A stretch of DNA of 64,000 nucleotides from Actinomycetota bacterium (GTDB taxonomy: Bacteria > Actinomycetota > Thermoleophilia > Gaiellales > Gaiellaceae), in assembly GCA_947445525.1 (NCBI GenBank), contig CANFDS010000005.1:1-64000 (forward strand), in the 5' to 3' direction. Made by a program: the position numbers and the translations under genes. A model generated the notes under the pieces. That model searched no databases, was not told where the DNA came from, and worked only from the letters and a program-made list of their open reading frames with translations. Shown here one piece after another: positions 31,967 to 40,722 of the stretch. Position 1 is the stretch's first letter. Each line of letters begins with the position of its first letter.

Positions 31967-32485
31967 GTGCCTCTCGCGGTCTCCCTTAACGACGTCGGTG
32001 ACCTCGCTCTCGCGGTGTTCCTGATCGCGCTCGGCCTCGGCCTCTTCTACGCCTTTTTCCAGCTCGGCGAGCTCTTCCACCGGCTGGCGAACCTCGTCCG
32101 GGGCACCGAGCGCGAGGTGCTGCCGGTGATCGCCAAGGTCGGCGGCACCGTCGACCGCGTCAACGACCAACTGTTGAAGGTCGACACCATGAGCGACAGC
32201 GCGGTCGACGCGGTCGAGAGTGTTGACCGGGCCGTACGCGCGGTCAGCTACGGCGTCTCGACGCCGGTGCAGAAGGCCGTCGGCCTCGTCACCGGGCTTA
32301 GGTTCGGCGCCGCCTCGCTGCGCGTCGACCGCGACTGGCGCGCGGCCGTCGTCGAGGCGAAAGAAGCAGCGGTCCGGCGCGAGCACGACTTCGTCGAAGA
32401 GCTCAACCGCCGCGGCGGCACAGCGGAAGCCGCCCCGGGCGCTGCCCCGGGCGACGCCGGTTCCGGCACCCCGCCCTCGGTCTGA
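31967..32485 (+). CDS. DUF948-family membrane protein
   Basis: 172 residues. One N-terminal helix (LALAVFLIALGLGLFYAFF, about 12-31) is followed by a long amphipathic/coiled segment (ANLVRGTEREVLPVIAKVGG, DRVNDQLLKVDTMSDSAV) and a charged C-terminus. This is the DUF948 pattern, found mostly in Gram-positive and actinobacterial genomes next to alaS. The function is unknown; related proteins are general-stress or envelope associated. GTG 31967 is fixed by the -10 box. Its position upstream of alaS is conserved in the group, which is known context, not proof of interaction. Confidence 0.8.
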   Translation: MPLAVSLNDVGDLALAVFLIALGLGLFYAFFQLGELFHRLANLVRGTEREVLPVIAKVGGTVDRVNDQLLKVDTMSDSAVDAVESVDRAVRAVSYGVSTPVQKAVGLVTGLRFGAASLRVDRDWRAAVVEAKEAAVRREHDFVEELNRRGGTAEAAPGAAPGDAGSGTPPSV

Positions 32486-32518
32486 CGGCTCCGGCGCTGA
32501 CGGCGCGCGCGACCCCGG

Positions 32519-32524
32519 TACCAT
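32519..32524 (+). promoter_or_regulatory. -10 box TACCAT, leaderless start of alaS
   Basis: TACCAT ends 8 nt before ATG 32533. No T-box or Shine-Dalgarno fits in the 47-bp gap. Confidence 0.45.
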
Positions 32525-32532
32525 CCGCTGCC

Positions 32533-35115
32533 ATGCGCACGTCCGCCGAGATCCGCGAGGGCTTCTGCTCCTACTTCGAGTCGAAGGGGCATCTCCGGCA
32601 TCCCTCGGGCTCCCTCGTGCCGGCCAACTACGACCCTTCGGTGCTGCTCACCACGGCGGGCATGCAGCCGCTCAAGCCGTTCTTTCTCGGCCTCGCCGAG
32701 CCGCCCGGGCCGATGCTGACGACCGTGCAGAAGTGCTTCCGCACCACCGACATCGACGAGGTCGGCCAGACCGCACGGCACCTCACCTTCTTCGAGATGC
32801 TCGGCAACTTCTCGTTCGGCGACTATTTCAAGGACGGTGCCATCGAGCACGCCTGGGAGTTCGTCACCGAGCACCTGCAGCTCGACCGCGAGCTACTGTG
32901 GGCAACCGTGTTCGCCGGCGATCCCGAGCTGGGCCTCGGCCCCGACGAGGTTGCCATCAGGGGCTGGGAGCGGATGGGCGTGCCCGCCGAGCGCATCGTC
33001 CGGCTGCCGCGCTCCGACAACTTCTGGCAGGCCGGCCCGACCGGCCCCTGCGGCCCCTGCTCCGAGCTCTACTTCGACCGCGGCGCCGCTCAGGGCTGCG
33101 GCCGCCCCGAGTGCGCGCCCGGCTGCGAGTGCGACCGCTACCTCGAGTTCTGGAACCTCGTGTTCATGGAGTTCGAGCTCCACGGAGACGGCTCGCTCAC
33201 GCCGCTGCCCCGCCAGAACATCGACACCGGCATGGGCGTCGAGCGCACCTCGGCGATCCTCCAGGGCGTCTACTCGGTGTACGAGACCGACGGCTTCCAG
33301 GCGATCATGCAGTGGGTCGAGGCCGAGACCGGCACGAGCTACGGCACCGACGAGATCGCGACCAAGGCGCACCGCGTGCTCGCCGATCACGGCCGCGCGA
33401 TGACCTTCCTCGTCGCCGACGGCGTCACCCCCGGCAACGAGGGGCGCGGCTACGTGCTGCGCCGCGTCATTCGCCGCGCCGTGCTGCAGGGCAACCGTAT
33501 CGGCCTGGCGGCGCCGTTTCTGGCGCGCCTCGCCGACGTCGTGATCGAGCAGATGGGCGCGGTCTATCCCGAGCTCACGCAGAACCGCAAGGACGTGCAC
33601 GCCGTGCTGACGGCCGAGGAGGAGCGCTTCTCGCTCACCCTCGCCCGCGGCCTCAAGCTGTTCGAGGAGCGCGCCACCGGCGACGTCGTCACCGGCGACG
33701 ACGCCTTCCTGCTGCACGACACGTACGGCTTCCCCGTCGAGCTGACAACCGAGCTGGCGCGCGAGCGCGGCAGGGGGGTGGATATCGACCGCTTCCACGA
33801 GCTGATGGGCGAGCAGCGCGAGCGGTCGCGGGCGGGCGTGGGGGAGAAGGGCGACCAGCGCGCCGCCGACCTGGCCCGGGCCGCCGGCTTCACCACGCAG
33901 TTCGTCGGCTACGAGCAGACCGAGGTGCTCACGCAGATCGGGGTGCTCGAGGAGCTCGGCGACGGCCTCTTCCTGGCGAAGCTGCGCGAGAGCCCGTTCT
34001 ACGTCGACTCGGGCGGCCAGGTCACCGACGCGGGCGCCATCGAGGCCGAGAACGGCCGCCGTGCCGAGCTGCGCCAGGCCTTCCGCTTCGAGGGCGACCA
34101 GGCGCTGCTGTTCGAGGGCGCGGGCTTCGCCGCCGGCGACCGTGTCAGAGCCGTCGTGCCGCGGGCCGTTCGCTTCCCCACGGAGGCGAACCACACCGCG
34201 ACGCACCTGCTGCACGAGGCGCTGCGCCAGGTGCTGGGCGACCACGTCAAGCAGGCAGGCTCAGCGGTGCGGCCCGACAAGCTGCGCTTCGACTTCACGC
34301 ACGGCGCCGCGCTCACCGCCGACGAGCGCACGCGCGTCGAGGCGATCGTCAACCGGGCCGTGTTCGAGAACCGGCCGGTGCGCATCTACGAGACGCCGAT
34401 CGCCGAGGCGCGCAAGCTCGGCGCTCAGATGCTGTTCGGCGAGAAGTACGGGGAGATCGTGCGCGTGGTCGACGTCGAGGGCTTCTCGCGCGAGCTGTGC
34501 GGTGGCACCCACGTGCGCGCCACCGCCGAGATCGGGCCGTTTGCGATCCTCTCGGAGGGCTCGGTCGGGTCGGGGGCACGGCGCATCGAGGCCGTCACCG
34601 CCGGTGAGGCGTATGCGTACCTGCACGCGCGCTCGGTCGAGGTGGACGAGTTGCGCAGCGAGCTGGAGAAGCTCCGCAAGGAGCTGAAGAAGCGGCCTGC
34701 AGCGGGGGCCGGCGGCTCGGCCCCGGCAGGCGCGGGTGGCGGCGCCGACGCCCTGGCAGCGCTGCTCGCCGGCGCGAAGCAGGCGGGTGGCGTCACGGTG
34801 GTGGCCGCCGACCTCGGCGAGCTGGACGGTGACGCGCTGCTTGAGTTGTGCGACCGGGTCAAGCAGAAGGCCCAGCCGGCTGCGGTGGTGCTCGGAGCGG
34901 CCAGCGAGGGCCGCGTGACGATTGTCGTCAGCGTGGACGCGTCGCTGCCCGGCCGCGGGGTCGACGCCAGCGAGATCGTGAAGGTCGCGGCTGCTCTCGT
35001 GGGTGGCGGCGGTGGCGGCCGGCCGACGATGGCGCGTGCCGGCGGCAAGGATCCGGGTCAGATCGGCGCTGCCGTGGCCGCTGCCGAGCAGGCCATCCTG
35101 ACGATCCTCGGGTAG
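32533..35115 (+). CDS. alaS: alanyl-tRNA synthetase
   Basis: 860 residues with the usual order: class II catalytic core (TTAGMQPLKPFFLG near residue 40, CFRTTDIDEVGQTARHLTFFEMLGNFS), tRNA-recognition domain, editing domain with metal motifs EANHTATHLLHEAL (HxxxH) and CGGTHV, and C-terminal DHHA1 domain with a Gly/Ala-rich hinge (KKRPAAGAGGSAPAGAGGGAD). Editing removes Ser and Gly from tRNA-Ala. Length is normal. It is followed after 32 bp by ruvX, a very common actinobacterial order. Confidence 0.97.
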   Translation: MRTSAEIREGFCSYFESKGHLRHPSGSLVPANYDPSVLLTTAGMQPLKPFFLGLAEPPGPMLTTVQKCFRTTDIDEVGQTARHLTFFEMLGNFSFGDYFKDGAIEHAWEFVTEHLQLDRELLWATVFAGDPELGLGPDEVAIRGWERMGVPAERIVRLPRSDNFWQAGPTGPCGPCSELYFDRGAAQGCGRPECAPGCECDRYLEFWNLVFMEFELHGDGSLTPLPRQNIDTGMGVERTSAILQGVYSVYETDGFQAIMQWVEAETGTSYGTDEIATKAHRVLADHGRAMTFLVADGVTPGNEGRGYVLRRVIRRAVLQGNRIGLAAPFLARLADVVIEQMGAVYPELTQNRKDVHAVLTAEEERFSLTLARGLKLFEERATGDVVTGDDAFLLHDTYGFPVELTTELARERGRGVDIDRFHELMGEQRERSRAGVGEKGDQRAADLARAAGFTTQFVGYEQTEVLTQIGVLEELGDGLFLAKLRESPFYVDSGGQVTDAGAIEAENGRRAELRQAFRFEGDQALLFEGAGFAAGDRVRAVVPRAVRFPTEANHTATHLLHEALRQVLGDHVKQAGSAVRPDKLRFDFTHGAALTADERTRVEAIVNRAVFENRPVRIYETPIAEARKLGAQMLFGEKYGEIVRVVDVEGFSRELCGGTHVRATAEIGPFAILSEGSVGSGARRIEAVTAGEAYAYLHARSVEVDELRSELEKLRKELKKRPAAGAGGSAPAGAGGGADALAALLAGAKQAGGVTVVAADLGELDGDALLELCDRVKQKAQPAAVVLGAASEGRVTIVVSVDASLPGRGVDASEIVKVAAALVGGGGGGRPTMARAGGKDPGQIGAAVAAAEQAILTILG

Positions 35116-35134
35116 GGCGCGACGGACCGGCGGG

Positions 35135-35140
35135 TACGCT
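35135..35140 (+). promoter_or_regulatory. -10 box TACGCT, leaderless start of ruvX
   Basis: TACGCT ends 7 nt before ATG 35148. Confidence 0.5.
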
Positions 35141-35147
35141 GGTTGGC

Positions 35148-35546
35148 ATGAAGATGCTCGCTCTCGACTACGGCAGTGCCCGCACCGGCGTCGCCGTCTC
35201 CGACCCGACCGGAACGTTGGCCCGGCCCGTCTGCGCCGTGCGTGCCGTCGGCACCGAGAAGGGGCTCGCGCACCTGGTCAAGGTGATCGGTGAGCACGAG
35301 CCCGAGCGGATCGTCGTCGGGCTGCCGCTGACGCTCAAGGGCGAGTACGGGGCGCAGGCCCAGGAGACGCAGCAGTTCGTCGAGGCGCTGCGCGCTGTAG
35401 TCGACGTGCCGGTCGAGACCTACGACGAGCGCTTCACCACCGCGCTGGCGGCGCGCGGCGGTGGCGCCGGAAAGTCGGGCGAGGACGCGCGCGCCGCCGC
35501 CCACCTGCTCGAGAGCTACCTGCAATGGGCAGCGGGCCGCAGCTAG
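35148..35546 (+). CDS. ruvX: Holliday-junction resolvase-like / pre-16S rRNA nuclease
   Basis: 132 residues, YqgF RNase H-like fold. LALDYGSARTGVAVSD is strand 1 with the first acidic residue; VVGLPLTLKGEYGAQA and ETYDERFTTALA carry the other conserved positions. E. coli YqgF processes the 5' end of 16S rRNA; other members are nucleases. ATG 35148 opens MKMLALDYGS, the usual start. Its last 22 bases overlap the start of mltG. Confidence 0.93.
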   Translation: MKMLALDYGSARTGVAVSDPTGTLARPVCAVRAVGTEKGLAHLVKVIGEHEPERIVVGLPLTLKGEYGAQAQETQQFVEALRAVVDVPVETYDERFTTALAARGGGAGKSGEDARAAAHLLESYLQWAAGRS

Positions 35547-36442
35547 CCGACGACGCGCCGGTCTGGCCCGTCCCGGGTGCGCCGCCACCGCGGCGTGGCC
35601 GGTACCGGCGCCGGCGGCTCGTCGCCCTCTTCGGCGTCGCGCTGGCAACTGCAGTCGCTGCGACCCTGATCGCGCTGGCGGTCGGCCGCGAGAGCGGCCC
35701 GCCGCCACCGCCACCCGAGCTTCGCATCACCTTCGCCGAGGGTCTCAGCCTCGAGGAGATGGCCCGCCAGATCACCACAATCGACGGCATCGCGCGGACG
35801 ACACGCAAGCTCGACCCGATCATGACCCGTCAGGGCTATCTCGCGGCCACGCGGTCGTGGCTGACGCCCGCCTGGTTCGAGACGCCTCGGCGCACACGGC
35901 CGCTCGAGGGCTTCCTCTTCCCGTCGACCTACTCGTTCCTGGAGGCGACGCCGTCACGCACGCTGGCCGCCCAGCAGCTCGGCGCGTTCCGGCAGGTGTG
36001 GGAGTCCCTCGATCTCTCGTATGCGCGCTCGAAGAAGCTGACTGCCTACGACATCCTGATCATCGCTTCGATGATCGAGAAGGAGATCGCGGCGCCCGAG
36101 GAGCGCGCGCTGGCCGCCGCTGTCATCTACAACCGGCTGAAGGCACGCATGACGCTGGGCATCGACGCAACCCTCCGCTACGGCCTGCGCATTCCCGCGA
36201 CGCGATCGATCACCGGCGCCGACCTGCGCAGCGACAACCCGTACAACACGCGCAAGCTCCACGGGCTGCCGCCCACGCCGATCGCGAACCCGGGGGCAGC
36301 TGCGCTGCTCGCCGCCACCCGCCCGGCGCAGGTGGCCTACCTCTTCTACGTGCGCAAGCCCGACGGTATCCATCACTTCTTCACGGCGAGCTACGACGCG
36401 TTCAAGCGTTACTGCGTCGCGCACGGGTACGGTCCCTGCTGA
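35525..36442 (+). CDS. mltG: endolytic murein transglycosylase
   Basis: 305 residues. A basic N-terminal tail (RRGRYRRRRLV) and one membrane helix (about 31-53) are followed by the YceG/MltG domain. The catalytic Glu is in LIIASMIEKEIAAPEERA near residue 185, and TLRYGLRIPATRS, DNPYNTRKLHGLPPTPI and VRKPDGIHHF are family blocks. It cleaves nascent peptidoglycan strands at the outer face of the membrane and sets chain length. It overlaps ruvX, and its TGA overlaps the aroE ATG (TGATGA), so the three are co-translated. Confidence 0.93.
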   Translation: MGSGPQLADDAPVWPVPGAPPPRRGRYRRRRLVALFGVALATAVAATLIALAVGRESGPPPPPPELRITFAEGLSLEEMARQITTIDGIARTTRKLDPIMTRQGYLAATRSWLTPAWFETPRRTRPLEGFLFPSTYSFLEATPSRTLAAQQLGAFRQVWESLDLSYARSKKLTAYDILIIASMIEKEIAAPEERALAAAVIYNRLKARMTLGIDATLRYGLRIPATRSITGADLRSDNPYNTRKLHGLPPTPIANPGAAALLAATRPAQVAYLFYVRKPDGIHHFFTASYDAFKRYCVAHGYGPC

Positions 36443-37278
36443 TGAGCAGTCTCGACAGCATGCCGCCGGCCGGTGACCCGCCTGTAGAGCCGGGCCTGCC
36501 GGCGATCGACGCCGAGACGCGCATCGTCGCGCTGCTCGGCCATCCGGTCGCGCACTCGCTGTCGCCGCGGATGCAGAATGCTGCGTTCCGTGCGCTCGGG
36601 CTGAACTGGGCCTACGTGGCGCTCGACGTCGCGCCGGAGCGCGTGGGGGAGGCGGTGCGCGGCCTGGCGGCGCTAGGCCTCGCGGGTGCCAACGTCACGA
36701 TCCCGCACAAGTCCGCGGTCATTCCCTTCTGCGACGAGGTTGACACCGTCGCGAGACGCGCGGAGTCGGTCAATACGCTCGTGGTGCATGACGGGCGCCT
36801 GTTCGGATCGTCTACCGACGGGCTCGCGGTGACGCAGGCTGTGCGCGCGGCGGGGGAGCGGGTGCTGCTGCTGGGTGCCGGCGGGGCGGCGAAGGCTGTC
36901 GCTGTCGCGCTGGCGGACGCCGGGGCCGACGTCGTCGTCTCGGCCCGCCGCGACGAGCAGGCGCGCGCGCTGGCAGCCCTCTGTGGGGGCACCACGGCAG
37001 CGTGGCCGCCGCGCGGCGACGGCTTCGGCATCCTGCTCAACTCGACGCCGCTGAAGGACGAGCTGATCGTGACGCCGCAGCCGGGCCAACAGGTCGTCGA
37101 CATGGCCTACAACCGTGACGGCTCGCCGACGGCGCTGGTCGCCGCCGCCTGTGCCGCCGGCTGCGACGTCGTCGTCGACGGGGTGGCGGTGCTGGTCGGT
37201 CAGGGCGCTGCGGCCTTCGAGCGCTGGACGGGCCAGGCAGCACCAGTCGCCGCGATGCGCGCAGCGCTGCGCGCGTAG
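36442..37278 (+). CDS. aroE: shikimate dehydrogenase
   Basis: 278 residues. LGHPVAHSLSPRMQNAAF binds shikimate, GANVTIPHKSAVI holds the catalytic Lys, SSTDGLAVTQAV contains the conserved Asp, and VLLLGAGGAAKAVAVAL is the NADP-binding loop. The reaction is reversible reduction of 3-dehydroshikimate to shikimate. Length and motifs are normal, with about 25 extra N-terminal residues. It ends the hisS-side block; a 9-bp-stem terminator follows. Other shikimate genes (aroC, aroKB, aroQ) resume at 40723, after the decayed surface-protein gene. Confidence 0.95.
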   Translation: MSSLDSMPPAGDPPVEPGLPAIDAETRIVALLGHPVAHSLSPRMQNAAFRALGLNWAYVALDVAPERVGEAVRGLAALGLAGANVTIPHKSAVIPFCDEVDTVARRAESVNTLVVHDGRLFGSSTDGLAVTQAVRAAGERVLLLGAGGAAKAVAVALADAGADVVVSARRDEQARALAALCGGTTAAWPPRGDGFGILLNSTPLKDELIVTPQPGQQVVDMAYNRDGSPTALVAAACAAGCDVVVDGVAVLVGQGAAAFERWTGQAAPVAAMRAALRA

Positions 37279-37291
37279 AAGCCCGAGCAGC

Positions 37292-37320
37292 GGAGAGGCC
37301 CGCCGGTGGCCGGCCTCTCC
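37292..37320 (+). terminator. hairpin terminator after aroE
   Basis: GGAGAGGCC and GGCCTCTCC form a perfect 9-bp stem with an 11-nt loop, starting 14 bp after the aroE stop. The bases between here and 37470 encode only low-complexity Asp/His or Val-rich frames and hold no gene I can support. Confidence 0.7.
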
Positions 37321-37469
37321 GTGGTGCTTGGGTGCGGCCGTCAGGCCGCTGTGGTGCGCCTAGCTATCGTCACCGCTGCGGTCGTGGTGGCCGCCGTCGT
37401 GGTCGTCGTCTTCGTAGTCACGGCCGTCGTCGGCGCAGACCTCGCGGCCAAGCGCCACGATGGAACGGC

Positions 37470-37495
37470 GAGGCGCCCGCTCGCGCGGGCCCCTC
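37470..37495 (-). terminator. hairpin terminator of the decayed surface-protein gene
   Basis: GCCCGC-TCGC-GCGGGC (37475-37490) with flanking extension forms a GC-rich hairpin about 30 bp beyond the minus-strand stop at 37524. Confidence 0.55.
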
Positions 37496-37523
37496 GCTTC
37501 GTTCGGATGTTCGCGCTGCGTGG

Positions 37524-39767
37524 CTAGCAGAGCGTTGCGATCACCGTGCCGGTGTCGGTGTGGCACGGGTCGGCGGCGTAGCCTGCATTCGTCTTGACGA
37601 GCACGATGCGCGGCGTGTTACCGCTGATCTGCGAGCCCGACTTGGTCGTCGTGCTGGTGACCAGAACGGCCATGTAGGTGGGCAGCGGGCCCGTCGGCGG
37701 CGGAGCGCTGTTGCCCGGGTCGGTGCTCCAGGCTGCGCCGCAGGACGGCGTCGCCGGGCTCTTCGCCTAGCCCTTGAACGCGGCCGGTGCTGCGCCGCCG
37801 CTCAGGCTGTTGCGCTTCCACCACTGCGCGCCCCAGAACGTGACGGATCCCGTCGCGCTCTGGTTTCCGACGACAAACGTGCCGCCGCCGGGTGCGAACG
37901 AGTCGACGAACACGCTGTTGCCGTCATTGGAAGGCAGGTAGTAGGCGTCGCCGCAAAGGTCGCCGTCACGAGGCCCGGACCTGTCGGCTGAGCCACGACG
38001 ACAGTGCAACTTGCGACTCCGCTGGCGTTGGTCACATCGCTGCAGCTCTGCGAGCCGAGCGTCAGAGCGATGGTGCGGCCGCCGATCGGGGTCACGCCGT
38101 TCTCCCTCAGCGTGGCCGACAGCGTCACCGTCGAGCCATTGGTGACATATCCGGTCACACCGGTGTAGACCGTCGCGGTCTGCTCGAGCGTCACGTCGAA
38201 CGTCCCGGTATCGATGCTGCCGATGAACAGGAACGAGCCGGCGTAGGCCGCCGACAGCGGGTAGCTACCTGGAGCCACGTTCGGCGCGATCGTGCAGGAG
38301 ACCACGCCGAGGGCATTGGTGCCGTTGGTGCAGGCCTGCGCGTCGAGCGCGAAGTCCACGGCCTTGCTGCCGAGCGGCAGGCCGGTGGCCAGATCCACGA
38401 GCACGGCCGAGAAGAGAGCCGCATCGTGGTAGTCGCTGGTGGTGGCACCCGTGTAGGTGATCCTCGTCGGGTGTGCCAGCACGTCGGGAGACGCCTCGGC
38501 AGCGTTGTTGGTCAGGTCGAACTCGAACTCGTTGCCAGCGGCGGAAGCCCTGTCGACGATGATTCCGGGCGTGTCGCCGCTGACGACGATCGTCACGGTC
38601 GACGAGTCGCCGGCAGCGATCGTGCCGACCGCGCAGTGCACCAGCCCGGCGGAGATCGTGCAGGCACCGCCGGCAGCCGTGCCCGAGACACCGTCACACA
38701 ACCGACGGGAACACAGGTGCCGGCGGCTCCCGCGTTGATGCCGGTCAACGTCCACGTTACGACCTTGCCCGACACCGGTGAACCGCCCGATGTCACAGTG
38801 GCCGTCACCGTGTGATTGGTGTACACCGGATTCGTCGCCGTCAGCGGCGCCACGGCGATGCTGCCCGAGACGACGACGATCGACGAGCCCGCGATCAGGA
38901 TGTACGCCTCACCGCAGGCGCTCAACCCGGTGCCCGGATCGATACCGCAGACAGGTCGGGTCGCGGCGTCGGTCGCTACGGCCAGGGGGTTCCAGTCGCT
39001 CGGGAAGGTCGGGAACGTCTCGTGCACCGAGCAGCCCTAACCCTGGAGCGACGAGGTGGTGAAGTCCACGAACGACGGCTCGGCGGCGATCAGCGAGACG
39101 CTGCCACCGCACGGGGCGGAGTTCGTCTCGCTCCAGGTGCCCGTGCCCGTGCTCAGCCTGGCCAGCATGGCAAGGATCGCGGCATGATTCGAGTAGTCGC
39201 AGGTGAGCCCCAGGTAGATGCCCGTCCACCCGGGCTGCTTGCCCGCGAACGCGATACCCGTCCGATGGATCCGCCCACGGTCGTTGGTGGCGTCCGCTCC
39301 GTGCGTCACAGGATCGGTGCCGATGACGATCCGGTTGCCCGGCAGCGTCCTCCCGCCGGCGGTGCCCATGACGACGGGCTCCCAGGTAGCGGCGGTCGAG
39401 GTCAGCGAACCGGCCACGCCGACGCAATACGGGTCACCGGCAATCAGCACGTCGTACGTGCCGAAGTCGGCCTGCGACAGCGCGCTCCACGCGGCGCCGC
39501 TGACGACGGTCACCGCGAAGCCGAGGTTGCCTGCAGCCACGGCCTCGGCGCTCGTAGCACCTCCCGCCACAGTGTCGCCGTTGACCAGCGCCTTTTGGGC
39601 GTGGCCGCGCCGGCGCTACCGGCCCCGAGAAATATCCCGAGAACGACGAGCGCTACCAGCGCTAACAAGAGCCTTCCTCCAGGACGTCCGCTTCTGGTAC
39701 TCGCGAACCCTCCCTCTTGTGGTGACGACGGCTGCTGTACTGCCGCCTCCTCATGCGATGAAGGCAC
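37524..39767 (-). pseudogene. secreted Ig-like/DUF11-type surface protein, multiply disrupted
   Basis: One protein can be followed through several frames. GTG 39767 opens a signal peptide (GRLLLALVALVVLGIFLGAG). A frameshift at the AAAA run near 39593 leads to GDTVAGGATSAEAVAAGNLG. A TAG at 39037-39039 stands in SSLQG-TAG-GCSVHE, where Trp is expected. A shift near 38690 joins an Ig-like part to a DUF11-like part (SGTAAGGACTISAG). A shift near 37950 joins VTATFA to GDAYYLPSND. A second TAG (37767-37769) follows AAPAAFKG, after which AKSPATPSCGAAWSTDPGNS runs to the true end. At least five lesions, so a pseudogene. Confidence 0.8.
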
Positions 39768-39891
39768 GATCCTTGCCCGCTGTCGTCAACCATCGGGACG
39801 AACCTTTGCCTCGAGCGTCGCCTGATCCCACGCTCCTCTCACCATTTTCCCACGATCGCAACGAGGTGGGCAGCAGCGGTGCACCGGCGGC

Positions 39892-39897
39892 TATCGT
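39892..39897 (+). promoter_or_regulatory. -10 box TATCGT, leaderless start at 39904
   Basis: TATCGT ends 6 nt before GTG 39904, in the 136-bp region divergent to the pseudogene. Confidence 0.5.
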
Positions 39898-39903
39898 TAG
39901 TGT

Positions 39904-40722
39904 GTGGCAAGGTCGTTCCGGAGCCGTGAGGCGCACCGCCTGCCACGTGCGGCAGCGGCGGCAGCGGCCCGGTTTCGGCGGCTCCTCCAGGTCGGCGCCG
40001 CGGTCGCGCTCGCCCTCGCCGTCGCCCCGGCTGCCGGGGCACACGGCGACCCGACCGGCAAGTCGGACGTCTCGAGCGTCCACTTCCTGTCGGTGCTGAC
40101 GGTCTTGACACCCGAAGTGCCCGGGCTCGAGCTCTCGGTCGCCGACCGCAACGACCGCCTCGTCCTCACGAACGATACGGGGAAGACGGTGATCGTCAAG
40201 GGGTACTCGAACGAGGGGTACCTGCGCTTCGACACGCGTGGGGTCTGGGTCAACCGGCACTCGCCGAACCACTGGCTGGATCGGCTGCGCTTCGTACCCG
40301 AGGACTTCAAGCTGCCGCAGGCGGTGGACGAGAATCTGCCACCCGACTGGTTGTTTCTGACCACCGGGGACACCTGGGAGTGGCACGATCACCGCATCAA
40401 CTGGGGGTACACGACCAGCCCCGCCGGCATCGTGAAGCCTGTCAACGGCAAGTTCACCATCCGTGACTGGGGAGTGGGCATCCTCGTGGACGGGGCACCG
40501 GCGATCATCAATGGCCGGCTCGACTTCTACGTGAACGCTCAGGGCACGGGAGGTGGCGGCGGCGGCGGGCTCTGGCGGATCCTGGCGATCGTGCTGCCCG
40601 TCGCCGCGGTCGTGGCCGCGGGCGGGGGCTGGCTGCTCTTCCGGCGGCGCCGGCGGCTGCGCGCGCTGCCCGAGCGGGTGGAGGACGCCGGCGCCGGGCC
40701 CGGCAACTACGCTACCCCGTAG
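39904..40722 (+). CDS. secreted protein with C-terminal membrane anchor
   Basis: 272 residues. A basic N-terminus with signal-like helix (LLQVGAAVALALAVAPAAGAHG) and AxA-type cleavage leads to an extracellular beta-rich region (LSVADRNDRLVLTNDTGKTV, VKGYSNEGYLRFDTRGVWVN, TTGDTWEWHDHRINWGY). A Gly run precedes a C-terminal helix (ILAIVLPVAAVVAAGGGWLLF) and a basic tail (RRRRRLR), so it is anchored with the bulk outside. No known domain is recognised with certainty. It stands immediately before aroC with no gap (TAG then ATG). Confidence 0.75.
   Translation: MARSFRSREAHRLPRAAAAAAARFRRLLQVGAAVALALAVAPAAGAHGDPTGKSDVSSVHFLSVLTVLTPEVPGLELSVADRNDRLVLTNDTGKTVIVKGYSNEGYLRFDTRGVWVNRHSPNHWLDRLRFVPEDFKLPQAVDENLPPDWLFLTTGDTWEWHDHRINWGYTTSPAGIVKPVNGKFTIRDWGVGILVDGAPAIINGRLDFYVNAQGTGGGGGGGLWRILAIVLPVAAVVAAGGGWLLFRRRRRLRALPERVEDAGAGPGNYATP

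Noticed and set aside
37306-37527. Val-rich hydrophobic plus-strand frame and Asp/His-rich minus-strand frame after aroE
   Set aside because: It starts inside the aroE terminator hairpin and arises from GTC/GTG repeats; neither strand shows a start signal or family.
37767-39039. Two in-frame TAG codons as possible pyrrolysine or suppressed sites
   Set aside because: The same gene also has several frameshifts, and the TAGs stand where relatives have aromatic residues, so decay is the simpler reading.
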